From JBEIUO01 sp964549785 (lineage in GTDB: Bacteria; Planctomycetota; Phycisphaerae; Phycisphaerales; UBA1924): a stretch of DNA of 20,965 nucleotides. The notes beneath the pieces are model-generated. The model was given only the letters and a program-made list of their open reading frames with translations. It did no database searches and had not been told where the DNA came from. Both the position numbers and the translations under genes were made by a program. Location of the stretch: the NCBI GenBank assembly GCA_964549785.1, contig CAZJXA010000034.1:1-20965 (forward strand), written 5' to 3'. Below, piece by piece: positions 14,651 through 20,965 of this stretch (position 1 is its first letter; each line of letters starts with the position of its first letter).

Positions 14651-14680
14651 TCTATAGCAAGACGCTAGCACAAATGTTCC
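14651..14680 (-). promoter_or_regulatory. Possible promoter of the HicB-like gene
   Basis: On the minus strand TATAGA (complement of 14651-14656) lies about 50 bp upstream of the HicB-like start, with GGAACA (complement of 14675-14680) 18 nt before it. The -35 match is only partial, so confidence is low. Confidence 0.3.
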
Positions 14681-14705
14681 GATTTCGCAAAGATCTCGCT
14701 AAGTT

Positions 14706-14722
14706 TCCCCCATTTTGGGGGA
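14706..14722 (-). terminator. Possible hairpin terminator of the 115-residue gene
   Basis: A perfect 7-bp inverted repeat (TCCCCCA at 14706-14712, TGGGGGA at 14716-14722) with a 3-nt loop lies 11 nt beyond the stop of the small unknown gene. The minus-strand sequence after the stem is not U-rich, so this is a hairpin of uncertain role between the two minus-strand genes. Confidence 0.4.
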
Positions 14723-14733
14723 TTTCGCCGCTT

Positions 14734-15081
14734 CTATGGCACACTTCCTGCCCAATCGAAGTACTCGTAAAGCGGTGTCCAATTTCGGTAGTTCGTCTCC
14801 ACGTCTTTAAGGGCAAATGCCCCCCCGAGTTTTCGGAACCAGATCGTTCCGGCATCTGCCGGTGCTCCGGTGTACCGGAAGTCAATCGAGGACGGCTCCT
14901 CACGGATCAGTGCGAACCCCAGTCGTATCATTACGAGAATGACGGATTCGGCGTCAAGTCTCTGGAATTCAAGAAGTTGGATCGTCAAAGATGGCGGCGA
15001 AACGGCACGCAGTTTTCCGGGATTTCCGGCCGCACCGCCCTCCAGACGCCAGATTTTGTCGAACGTCTTGAATTTGGCCAT
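14734..15081 (-). CDS. Small hypothetical protein, 115 residues
   Basis: A 115-residue open frame from the ATG at 15081; a TTG at 15102 would add seven residues, and neither start has a clear ribosome-binding site. The composition looks like a soluble folded protein: KFKTFDKIWRLEGG, then SLTIQLLEFQRLDAESVILVM, then alternating strands and aromatic residues to ETNYRNWTPLYEYFDW near the end. No signal peptide or membrane segment is seen, and I recognise no family. It lies upstream of the HicB-like gene in the same orientation, 135 bp away with a hairpin between them, and is divergent from the radical SAM gene. It does not resemble HicA (no double-stranded RNA-binding-like toxin motif). Confidence 0.55.
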   Translation of the reverse strand: MAKFKTFDKIWRLEGGAAGNPGKLRAVSPPSLTIQLLEFQRLDAESVILVMIRLGFALIREEPSSIDFRYTGAPADAGTIWFRKLGGAFALKDVETNYRNWTPLYEYFDWAGSVP

Positions 15082-15162
15082 GGTCGGTAGAGCATACCAC
15101 AACGCGGGTGGTTTTGACTATTTGCAATCGACACCGCGGAAAAAACACCCGGAATCACAACC

Positions 15163-15185
15163 CCGTACGATAGGTAAACGTACGG
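15163..15185. promoter_or_regulatory. Inverted repeat just upstream of the radical SAM gene
   Basis: CCGTACG at 15163-15169 and CGTACGG at 15179-15185 form a perfect 7-bp inverted repeat with a 9-nt spacer, ending 7 nt before the GTG at 15193. The position suits an operator or an RNA hairpin limiting ribosome access. Whether it is functional is unknown. Confidence 0.35.
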
Positions 15186-15192
15186 TACCGCG

Positions 15193-16482
15193 GTGGATAT
15201 CCGTTCCAAACTCGCTCTCCTCGCCGACGCCGCGAAATACGACGCTTCCTGCGCCTCGTCGGGCTCAAAACGGGGCAACGGGGGCCTTGGGCTGGGAGAC
15301 ACGGACGGCGTCGGGATCTGCCACTCGTACACGCCCGATGGTCGTTGCGTTTCCCTCCTTAAGATTCTGCTTACCAACTACTGTGTGTACGACTGCAAGT
15401 ACTGTGTGAACCGGGTGTCGAGCGATGTGGCGAGGGCCCGCTTCACCGCCCGCGAGGTCGCCTGGCTGACGATCGAGTTCTACAAACGCAACTACATCGA
15501 GGGGCTTTTTCTCTCGTCGGGAATTATCCAATCTCCCGACTACACCATGGAGCAACTGTGCGAGGCCGCCCGCCTTCTCCGCGAGGAGGAGAAGTTTTTC
15601 GGATACATCCATCTCAAGGCCGTGCCGGGGGCGAGCCCGGTGCTCTTGGAACGCGCCGGGCTGCTCGCCGACCGCCTCAGCGTGAACGTCGAGCTGCCCT
15701 CGGACGAAGATCTCCGGGCCCTCGCTCCGGAAAAGACCATGAGCGATGTCACGCTCAGCATGTCCGCCATCAAGGTTCGGCGCGAGCAAGCCGTGGACGA
15801 GCGGAAAGCCCTCAAATCGGCACCCAATTTCGCCCCAGCGGGTCAATCGACCCAGATGATTGTCGGCGCTACGCCCTCCACCGATACCGCCATCCTTTCC
15901 ACGGCCTCCGATCTTTACGGCACGCAACGCCTTCGTCGCGTTTACTACTCGGCGTTCAGCCCCATTCAAGCCCATGACGCCGTCCTTCCCGGGCGCACGC
16001 CGCCTCTGATCCGCGAGCACCGCCTCTATCAGGCCGACTGGCTCATGCGGTTTTATGGCTATTCCGCAGCGGAGATCGCCTTGGGCAGCACCGAAGGCGT
16101 GGGAAACCTTCCGCTCGACATTGATCCCAAACTCGCTTGGGCGCTTCGCAATCGCGGCTACTTCCCCGTCGACGTCAACAAGGCCGGTCGGGGCGCCCTC
16201 CTTCGAATCCCCGGCGTGGGCGTTCGCAACGTCAAACGCATTCTCGCCGCCCGCCGGCGCGGTGCGCTCCGGCTTGTGGATCTGAAGCGACTGAAGATCG
16301 CGATGAATCGGGCGTTGCCCTTCTTAGTGTGCGCCGACCACTCGCCCGACGGCGTCCTGCTCGATTCGCCTCGGCTAGATAAGAAGTTCCGCGCCCCCCG
16401 CCTCACCACGGGCTCCCTCTTTGACCAGCCGTCTCCGACCGCCGTTGCCGCCCGCAAAGCCGCCCGGACGGGCGAGTTTTGA
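15193..16482 (+). CDS. Radical SAM protein with HhH, putative DNA modification/repair enzyme
   Basis: A 429-residue protein with a GTG start. The Fe4S4/SAM-binding cysteines are C64, C68 and C71 in NYCVYDCKYCVN. The core TIM-barrel pattern follows, including FLSSGIIQSPDYTMEQ, SVNVELPSDEDL and STQMIVGATPSTDTAILSTA. Near residues 330-375 a helix-hairpin-helix is clear (LLRIPGVGVRNVKRILAARR), a non-specific DNA-binding element. This layout matches the radical SAM family that is consistently linked to a DUF4130/UDG-family protein and annotated as a putative DNA modification/repair protein. Its gene stop overlaps the next gene's ATG by one base (TGATG), so the two are translationally coupled. The chemical reaction is not known to me. 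The upstream gene is divergent. Confidence 0.85.
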   Translation: MDIRSKLALLADAAKYDASCASSGSKRGNGGLGLGDTDGVGICHSYTPDGRCVSLLKILLTNYCVYDCKYCVNRVSSDVARARFTAREVAWLTIEFYKRNYIEGLFLSSGIIQSPDYTMEQLCEAARLLREEEKFFGYIHLKAVPGASPVLLERAGLLADRLSVNVELPSDEDLRALAPEKTMSDVTLSMSAIKVRREQAVDERKALKSAPNFAPAGQSTQMIVGATPSTDTAILSTASDLYGTQRLRRVYYSAFSPIQAHDAVLPGRTPPLIREHRLYQADWLMRFYGYSAAEIALGSTEGVGNLPLDIDPKLAWALRNRGYFPVDVNKAGRGALLRIPGVGVRNVKRILAARRRGALRLVDLKRLKIAMNRALPFLVCADHSPDGVLLDSPRLDKKFRAPRLTTGSLFDQPSPTAVAARKAARTGEF

Positions 16483-18044
16483 TGCCCAGTCACCGATCCG
16501 CGGCGGCCCCCATCGTGCTCGATTGCGCCGGCGACTTCGTTCTGTGGCGAGCCCTGTCGCGAGCCGCGTTAATGCACGGCCTGGCGCCGGAGGGAGTGGT
16601 GTGGCACGATTCGTCGAACGGGCAGGGGTCGCTGAACGCGACGAAGTTGGAACTGCCAGCAGGCTCGCCCCGCGTCCTCACGGTGCCGCGAGCGTTCATT
16701 CCCCTGGCCGACACGGTTTCGGCCCACCGTGACCCGAAGAAATGGGACGTGCTGTACCGAGTGTTGTGGAAGGTCTGCTTAGGGCGCGATGGGATGCCCG
16801 ATGCCGGGGTGCTTTCGGACGCGACCGACCCGGATGTGAACGCCGCGGGCCGGATGGAAAAGGCGGTCCGATTCGATGCGCACAAGTGCAAGGCGTTTGT
16901 GCGATTCCGGAAGATAACGGGTGACGGGTCGGCGGTCCCCGACCGCTACGTCGCGTGGCACCGGCCCGAGCACCGTGTGCTGCGGCTGGTGGCACCATTC
17001 TTCGCCCGTCGCTTCAGCGTGATGCAATGGACCATTTTCACGCCGCACGAATCCGCCGATTGGAACGGCGAAACCCTGCGGCTGGGGGGAGGAGTTCCTC
17101 GGGGTGATGTGGTGGCCGAAGACGGTCTGGAAGATTTGTGGAAGACGTATTACGGGAGCATCTTCAATCCCGCGCGGATCAAGACCGGGGCGATGCTCAA
17201 GGAGATGCCGTTCCGCTATTGGAGCACGATGCCCGAAACCAGCATCATCAATGAATTGCTCTCCAAAGCGCCGGGCAGAGTCGAAGCGATGGTTTCGCGG
17301 CGTGTGAACGATGTGATCACCGCCGCGCCGTTTGTCCCGGCTGGTGGGGTCACGCTTCCGCAATTGGCGAAGGCGGCCCAGGATTGCGAGGGGTGCGACC
17401 TGTGTGAACTCGGCACGCAGACGGTCTTTGGCGAAGGTCCGGCTCACGCTTCGATGATGCTGCTCGGTGAGCAGCCCGGGGATGAAGAAGACCGGGCCGG
17501 ACGCCCGTTTATTGGCCCGGCCGGGCGCCTTTTGGACAGTTGCCTTTCGGAGGCGGGGATCGACCGGGATGCTCTCTACGTCACGAACGCCGTCAAGCAT
17601 TTTAATCATGTTCTCGTCGGTTCCGACGAAGAAGCGTTTGATCAGGGCTCGCACGGGGACTTCATCCCGCACGCTCGCGGCAAGCGTCGACTGCACAAGA
17701 AACCGTCGGCCCTCCACGTCCGCGCGTGTCGTCCGTGGCTCGACGCGGAGTTGACGGTAATATCGCCCACACTGAAGTTGATTGTCTGCTTGGGAGCGAC
17801 GGCGGCACAAGCACTTATGGGACCGGCCTTCCGACTGACCGACAGCCGCGGCCGGATCATTCGTTCCCAAACCTTTCCCTTCCCGCTTCTCGCGACTTGG
17901 CACCCGTCGGCGGTACTGCGGGGGAAGGATCGGGCTTCGCAGATGCGGACCGAACTGATTGACGATTTGCGTCTCGCGACGAAGCACGCGGCAGGATCGG
18001 ACGCGAACGGGACCAAGGGTGGGATGTTCGCCGTTCCAAGATAA
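16482..18044 (+). CDS. udgX: DUF4130-UdgX fusion, uracil-DNA glycosylase family
   Basis: A 520-residue protein starting at the ATG that overlaps the radical SAM stop by one base. The N-terminal 260 residues match the DUF4130 probable DNA metabolism domain (DCAGDFVLWRALSRAALMHG; then the YRVLWKVCLG, RFRKITGDG and MQWTIFTPHE segments). The C-terminal half is a family-4-like uracil-DNA glycosylase. Visible are the iron-sulfur cysteines in CEGCDLC near 302, GEQPGDEED at 329-337, GRPFIGPAGRLLD, VTNAVKHF ending at 374, the UdgX-specific KRRLH at 401-405 and TWHPSAVLRG. In UdgX the histidine of KRRIH bonds covalently to the excised-uracil site, so H405 is the expected residue. Between VKHF and KRRLH there are 26 residues including an acidic SDEEAFDQGSHGDF stretch, longer than I recall for UdgX. 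The radical SAM partner is directly upstream. Confidence 0.85.
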   Translation: MPSHRSAAAPIVLDCAGDFVLWRALSRAALMHGLAPEGVVWHDSSNGQGSLNATKLELPAGSPRVLTVPRAFIPLADTVSAHRDPKKWDVLYRVLWKVCLGRDGMPDAGVLSDATDPDVNAAGRMEKAVRFDAHKCKAFVRFRKITGDGSAVPDRYVAWHRPEHRVLRLVAPFFARRFSVMQWTIFTPHESADWNGETLRLGGGVPRGDVVAEDGLEDLWKTYYGSIFNPARIKTGAMLKEMPFRYWSTMPETSIINELLSKAPGRVEAMVSRRVNDVITAAPFVPAGGVTLPQLAKAAQDCEGCDLCELGTQTVFGEGPAHASMMLLGEQPGDEEDRAGRPFIGPAGRLLDSCLSEAGIDRDALYVTNAVKHFNHVLVGSDEEAFDQGSHGDFIPHARGKRRLHKKPSALHVRACRPWLDAELTVISPTLKLIVCLGATAAQALMGPAFRLTDSRGRIIRSQTFPFPLLATWHPSAVLRGKDRASQMRTELIDDLRLATKHAAGSDANGTKGGMFAVPR

Positions 18045-18236
18045 CCGAAAGCAGACGCTTCCCCCAATTTGGTGGCTGGTTTCCGCATGCGGCCGATTTC
18101 GTGAACCCGGTGACGGATTTCAACGAATAGCAGAGGCTCGGGTTCTTTAGCCGAGCGGCGGTATTTTGCGGGCCCGTTCGGGCTTCGTCTCGGGTTGTGC
18201 AACGCATTTCAATCTTTGGGTTTAGGGGTTCTCAAT

Positions 18237-19985
18237 ATGACGACTGGTTCCGTGCGCTCGTTGCTTTCCACCGTCGGCCTGTGCGCTAGTGCGGCTTTCG
18301 CCGCGGCCGCCGATGAAACGGTCTCCGGCGGCTCTCCCACGTTCTGGGACCCGACGGTGGTGGACGGTTTTCAAGACGGGGCCACTCATCTCTCGCAGAT
18401 GTGGGTGCGGTTTCATCCCGGCGCGACGGTGGGCCAAATGTCGGAGTCGCTGAAGCGGGTTGGTTCCGATCGCGTGCTTTGGCAGTCTGAATTGGTGCCC
18501 GGGCTTATGTCGATCGAAGTTCCCGCGGGCACGGTTCAAGGCGCCGTGGCCGTTCTCTCGGTCGACCCGCTGGTTTCATACGCCGAGGTGATGTATTACC
18601 GCCACGTGATGGTCCAGGAAACACCGTTCGGCATCCCGTTGGTCGGGGCCCCGACGGTGTGGCCTCAGGGCAAAGGCGCGGGCGCCGTCGTCGCGGTGCT
18701 TGATACCGGCATCGACTTTGGGCATCCCGATCTCCCCCCGGTCGTGCTGAGCGAGTCGTTCATCGCGGGTGAACTGGTTAACGATCTGCACAGCCACGGA
18801 ACGCACTGCTCGGGCACCGTGCTGGCGCTCGACAACACGATCGGCGTAGTCGGCGTCGCTCCCGAGGCCTCGTTGATGATCGGCAAGGTGCTGAGTAACG
18901 GCGGCTCGGGTTCCGACGGCTCGGTCAACCAGGGTATCGAATGGGCCACCCTCAACGGGGCCGACGTCATCTCGATGTCCCTGGGCGGCGGAGGGGCCTC
19001 TCAATCCGGCCTTGACATCGTGCAGGCGGCCGTCGATGCGGGCGTGGTCGTGGTCGCCGCGGCGGGCAACAGCAACTCCGATGTTCCCAGTTATCCCGGC
19101 TCGTATGAGCCCGTGATCTGTGTGGCCGCGATCGATTCCGGGCAGAATCGGGCGGGGTTCTCGAACTTCGGCCCCACGGTTGATATTTCCGGGCCCGGGG
19201 TGAACGTGCGTTCGACAATCCCTCTCATCGGTGCGTTCGCGACGTGGAACGGCGAAACGCGTCAGGGCAACGCGCTGGGAGGGAGCGGGACGGGGACCGT
19301 GACCGGGCAGGCTATTTATTGCGGATTCGGGGGCGACATTTCGGATTTCCCGGCATCGGTCAACGGCCAGATCGCTCACTGCCGCCGGGGCAACGCGATC
19401 ACGTTCAATACGCGGGCCCAGAACGCCATCGCCGCGGGGGCGATCGGCCTGATCGTCTCCAACAACAACGGGGGTTTGTTCAACGGAACGTTGAACGGCT
19501 CGTTCCCGATCCCGGTTCTTGGCATCTCCCAGTCTGACGGCGACGTTCTGCAAGCCGAGAGCGGCGTTGTCACGACGGTGAGCATCGGCGCGACGGGCCA
19601 CGGCTACGCCAATTACAGCGGCACCAGCATGTCGACGCCGCACGTTGCTGGCGTCGCGGGTTTGATCATCGGCAACATGCTGCCGCAGCGGTTCACGGCG
19701 GCGCAGATTCGCACCGCGCTCGAAAGCACCGCGCAGGATTTGGGTGACCCCGGTCGCGACGACCTTTTCGGCTTCGGCAACGTGCAGGCACCCGGTGCTT
19801 TGGCCTACCTGCAAGGGCTCCCGGGCGCGTGCCCGAGCGATTGGGATCAGGACGGTGATACCGATTCCGACGACGTCGCGCTGTTCTTCGCCGGGTTTGA
19901 ATCGGGCGAAGGCGATCTTGATGGCGATGGTGACACCGATTCCGACGACGTGATCGGCTTCTTTGCGGCGTTCGAGGCGGGCTGC
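18237..19985 (+). CDS. Secreted subtilisin-like (S8) protease with PA insertion and dockerin-like tail
   Basis: A 583-residue protein. The ATG at 18237 has AGGGG 8 nt upstream, and an upstream in-frame codon at 18195 has none. A signal peptide (VRSLLSTVGLCASAAFAAAA) precedes an inhibitor-like propeptide region to about 125. The catalytic triad is complete: D156 in VLDTGID, H187 in HSHGTHCSG and S464 in GTSMSTPHVAG, with the oxyanion asparagine in AAAGNSNS. A protease-associated (PA) insertion of about 100 residues lies between the Asn motif and the Ser motif (NGQIAHCRRGNAITF; AIAAGAIGLIVSNNN), which often guides substrate access. The end carries two DGDTDSDDV calcium-like loops, each followed by FFA(G/A)F, finishing EAGC. 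That tail matches the repeat protein at 88-2808. The protein is exported; its substrate is unknown. The gene appears monocistronic, 190 bp after udgX. Confidence 0.92.
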
Positions 19986-20027
19986 TAACGAGGCACCGAC
20001 GGGACCGACCCAATACCATGCCTGCGC

Positions 20028-20738
20028 GTGGCCAGTGTTTCTCAGGCACCCCTTGACCTTCCGTCCGGCGATTACCGCCGGTTTGTACCCAACGCGCTGA
20101 CGATCCTCCGGATCTTCATCGCGTTGGCTTTTTTTACGTTGCTGTCGTTGTGGACGTACCCGGTTGGGGTGCTGATCGAACACCGCCCGATCTCGCCCCG
20201 AGAGCCGTTGTGGGCCTATGTGTGGGCGGCGATTCTGTTCGGGCTGGCGGCCGCGACCGACGCCTTTGACGGGCCGCTGGCACGACGGTGGAAGGTGGTT
20301 TCCAAGTTCGGCCGGATTATGGACCCCTTCGCCGACAAGGTGCTGGTGGTGGGCAGTTTCGTGATGTTGTCGGGGCCGCGGTTTGGGGCCGAGATGCCGG
20401 ACGGGTCGATCTTGCACATTTCCGGGGTCCAGCCGTGGATGGTGGTGCTGATTCTGGGAAGAGAACTGTTGGTGACCACGATTCGCGCGGTGATGGAGGA
20501 CGAGGGGAAGGACTTTTCCGCGAGTTGGAGCGGCAAGGTCAAGATGATCGTCCAAGCCTGCGTGATCCCGATCATTCTGCTGGTGCTGGGAACGTTTGAG
20601 GTGGCACGCGGGACAACCGGGCGTTGGGTGATCGATGCATTGGTCTGGCTGACAGTTGCAGTGACGGCCGTCAGCGGGTGGCCCTATGTTGTCCGCGGTA
20701 TGGCCGGGGCGTTTCGAACGGGAGTTTCTAAAACTTGA
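20028..20738 (+). CDS. pgsA: CDP-diacylglycerol-glycerol-3-phosphate phosphatidyltransferase
   Basis: A 236-residue integral membrane enzyme. The CDP-alcohol phosphotransferase signature is complete: D-x2-DG-x2-AR-x8-G-x3-D-x3-D in TDAFDGPLARRW and FGRIMDPFADK near residues 80-105. The N-terminal VPNALTILRI is typical of PgsA, and several hydrophobic helices follow. PgsA makes phosphatidylglycerol phosphate from CDP-diacylglycerol and glycerol-3-phosphate at the inner membrane. Assignment to PgsA over other family members is supported by the downstream pgpA-like gene, which catalyses the next step and overlaps or nearly abuts. The GTG at 20028 lacks a strong ribosome-binding site, so the exact start is uncertain. 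An acidic and polar loop between the first two helices (LIEHRPISPREPLW) is somewhat long. Confidence 0.88.
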   Translation: MASVSQAPLDLPSGDYRRFVPNALTILRIFIALAFFTLLSLWTYPVGVLIEHRPISPREPLWAYVWAAILFGLAAATDAFDGPLARRWKVVSKFGRIMDPFADKVLVVGSFVMLSGPRFGAEMPDGSILHISGVQPWMVVLILGRELLVTTIRAVMEDEGKDFSASWSGKVKMIVQACVIPIILLVLGTFEVARGTTGRWVIDALVWLTVAVTAVSGWPYVVRGMAGAFRTGVSKT

Positions 20739-20752
20739 CGAAGCCAAGACTT

Positions 20753-20965
20753 ATGGCGATCACCTCGTTCGGGCTCGGGCACCTCAAACCGGCTTCCGGG
20801 ACATGGGGCAGTTTGCCGCCGGCGGTGTTTGCCGCGGCAGCGGTGTTGCTGGGGCTGACGCATCAAACGATGGGGCATGACGGCGATTTCGAGACGCAAT
20901 TTGGGTGGGTGGGGGCGAACTGGTGGATCTATCACGGGGTGCTGCTGACGACGTTCCTGTTCTTT
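20753..20965 (+). CDS. pgpA: Phosphatidylglycerophosphatase A, 5' part (runs off the window)
   Basis: A partial gene, 71 codons visible from the ATG at 20753 and open to the window end. A TTG at 20735 overlapping the pgsA stop (TTGA) is an alternative start, adding six residues. The N-terminus ITSFGLGHLKPASGTWGSLP is the characteristic PgpA opening, with Gly-rich motif and GTWGSL, followed by hydrophobic segments. PgpA removes the phosphate from phosphatidylglycerol phosphate to give phosphatidylglycerol. It sits 14 nt after pgsA, so the two consecutive steps are encoded together. The segment around MGHDGDFETQF between the helices looks like a lineage-specific loop; catalytic residues beyond it are outside the window. 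Confidence 0.8.
   Translation, partial: MAITSFGLGHLKPASGTWGSLPPAVFAAAAVLLGLTHQTMGHDGDFETQFGWVGANWWIYHGVLLTTFLFF

Noticed and set aside
14734..15081. HicA toxin partner for the HicB-like gene
   Set aside because: Length and sequence do not fit HicA: there is no small basic double-stranded RNA-binding-like fold with the GSHH(Q/H) motif.
18576..20747. A 723-codon open frame on the minus strand
   Set aside because: It lies antisense to the S8 protease and pgsA, both of which have clear motifs. Its translation is His/Arg/Pro-rich without recognisable domains, a typical shadow in GC-rich DNA.

Overview
The window is GC-rich bacterial DNA, most likely from a member of the Planctomycetota (Phycisphaerae-like). 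The main reason is that two secreted proteins, at the two ends of the window, end in the same dockerin-like tail: paired DxDxDTDSDDV/I calcium-loop repeats followed by FFAA(F/W)xxGC and the stop codon. High GC at third codon positions, several GTG starts and long proline/alanine linkers agree with this. No rRNA, tRNA, CRISPR array, insertion sequence or integrase was seen.

Layout. (1) 88-2808, minus: a large exported protein of about 13.5 degenerate 40-47 residue beta-propeller-like repeats, an Ig-like region and the dockerin-like tail. (2) 2809-3684: a long non-coding stretch with a short array of alternating palindromic repeats (3271-3413) and a possible gene remnant (3549-3674). (3) 3685-12195, minus: eight co-oriented genes, the most interesting part of the window. 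In transcription order they encode a membrane-anchored coiled-coil protein, an exported four-repeat protein with curlin-like glycine/asparagine/glutamine patterning, a small exported protein, a lipoprotein whose first 270 residues resemble the CsgG curli secretion channel, an XRE-type HTH protein with an unassigned C-terminal half, a membrane-anchored protein kinase, a VWA (TerY-like) protein and a C-tail-anchored PP2C phosphatase. (4) 12196-13084: a long intergenic region with an AT-rich promoter-like pocket and a 10-bp triplicate repeat. (5) 13085-14098, plus: an apparently orphan MalG-type ABC permease carrying an in-frame 18-bp tandem repeat. (6) 14125-15081, minus: a HicB-like protein and a small unknown gene. 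(7) 15193-18044, plus: a coupled DNA-repair pair, a radical SAM/HhH protein and a DUF4130-UdgX fusion. (8) 18237-19985, plus: a subtilisin-like protease with a PA insertion and the dockerin-like tail. (9) 20028 to the window end, plus: pgsA followed by the start of pgpA, two consecutive steps of phosphatidylglycerol synthesis.

How region 3 may work (inference). The CsgG-like lipoprotein could be an outer-membrane pore exporting the four-repeat protein as an amyloid or other surface fibre, with the 159-residue protein as an accessory factor. The kinase, VWA and PP2C proteins match the TerY-P triad logic (VWA adaptor plus opposing kinase and phosphatase). Here both enzymes carry membrane segments, so the triad may control the export system by reversible phosphorylation at the inner membrane. 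RNA hairpins flank the gene of the proposed fibre subunit, as expected if that cistron is expressed more strongly than its neighbours. I know of no described system joining these two modules, but I could not search for one.
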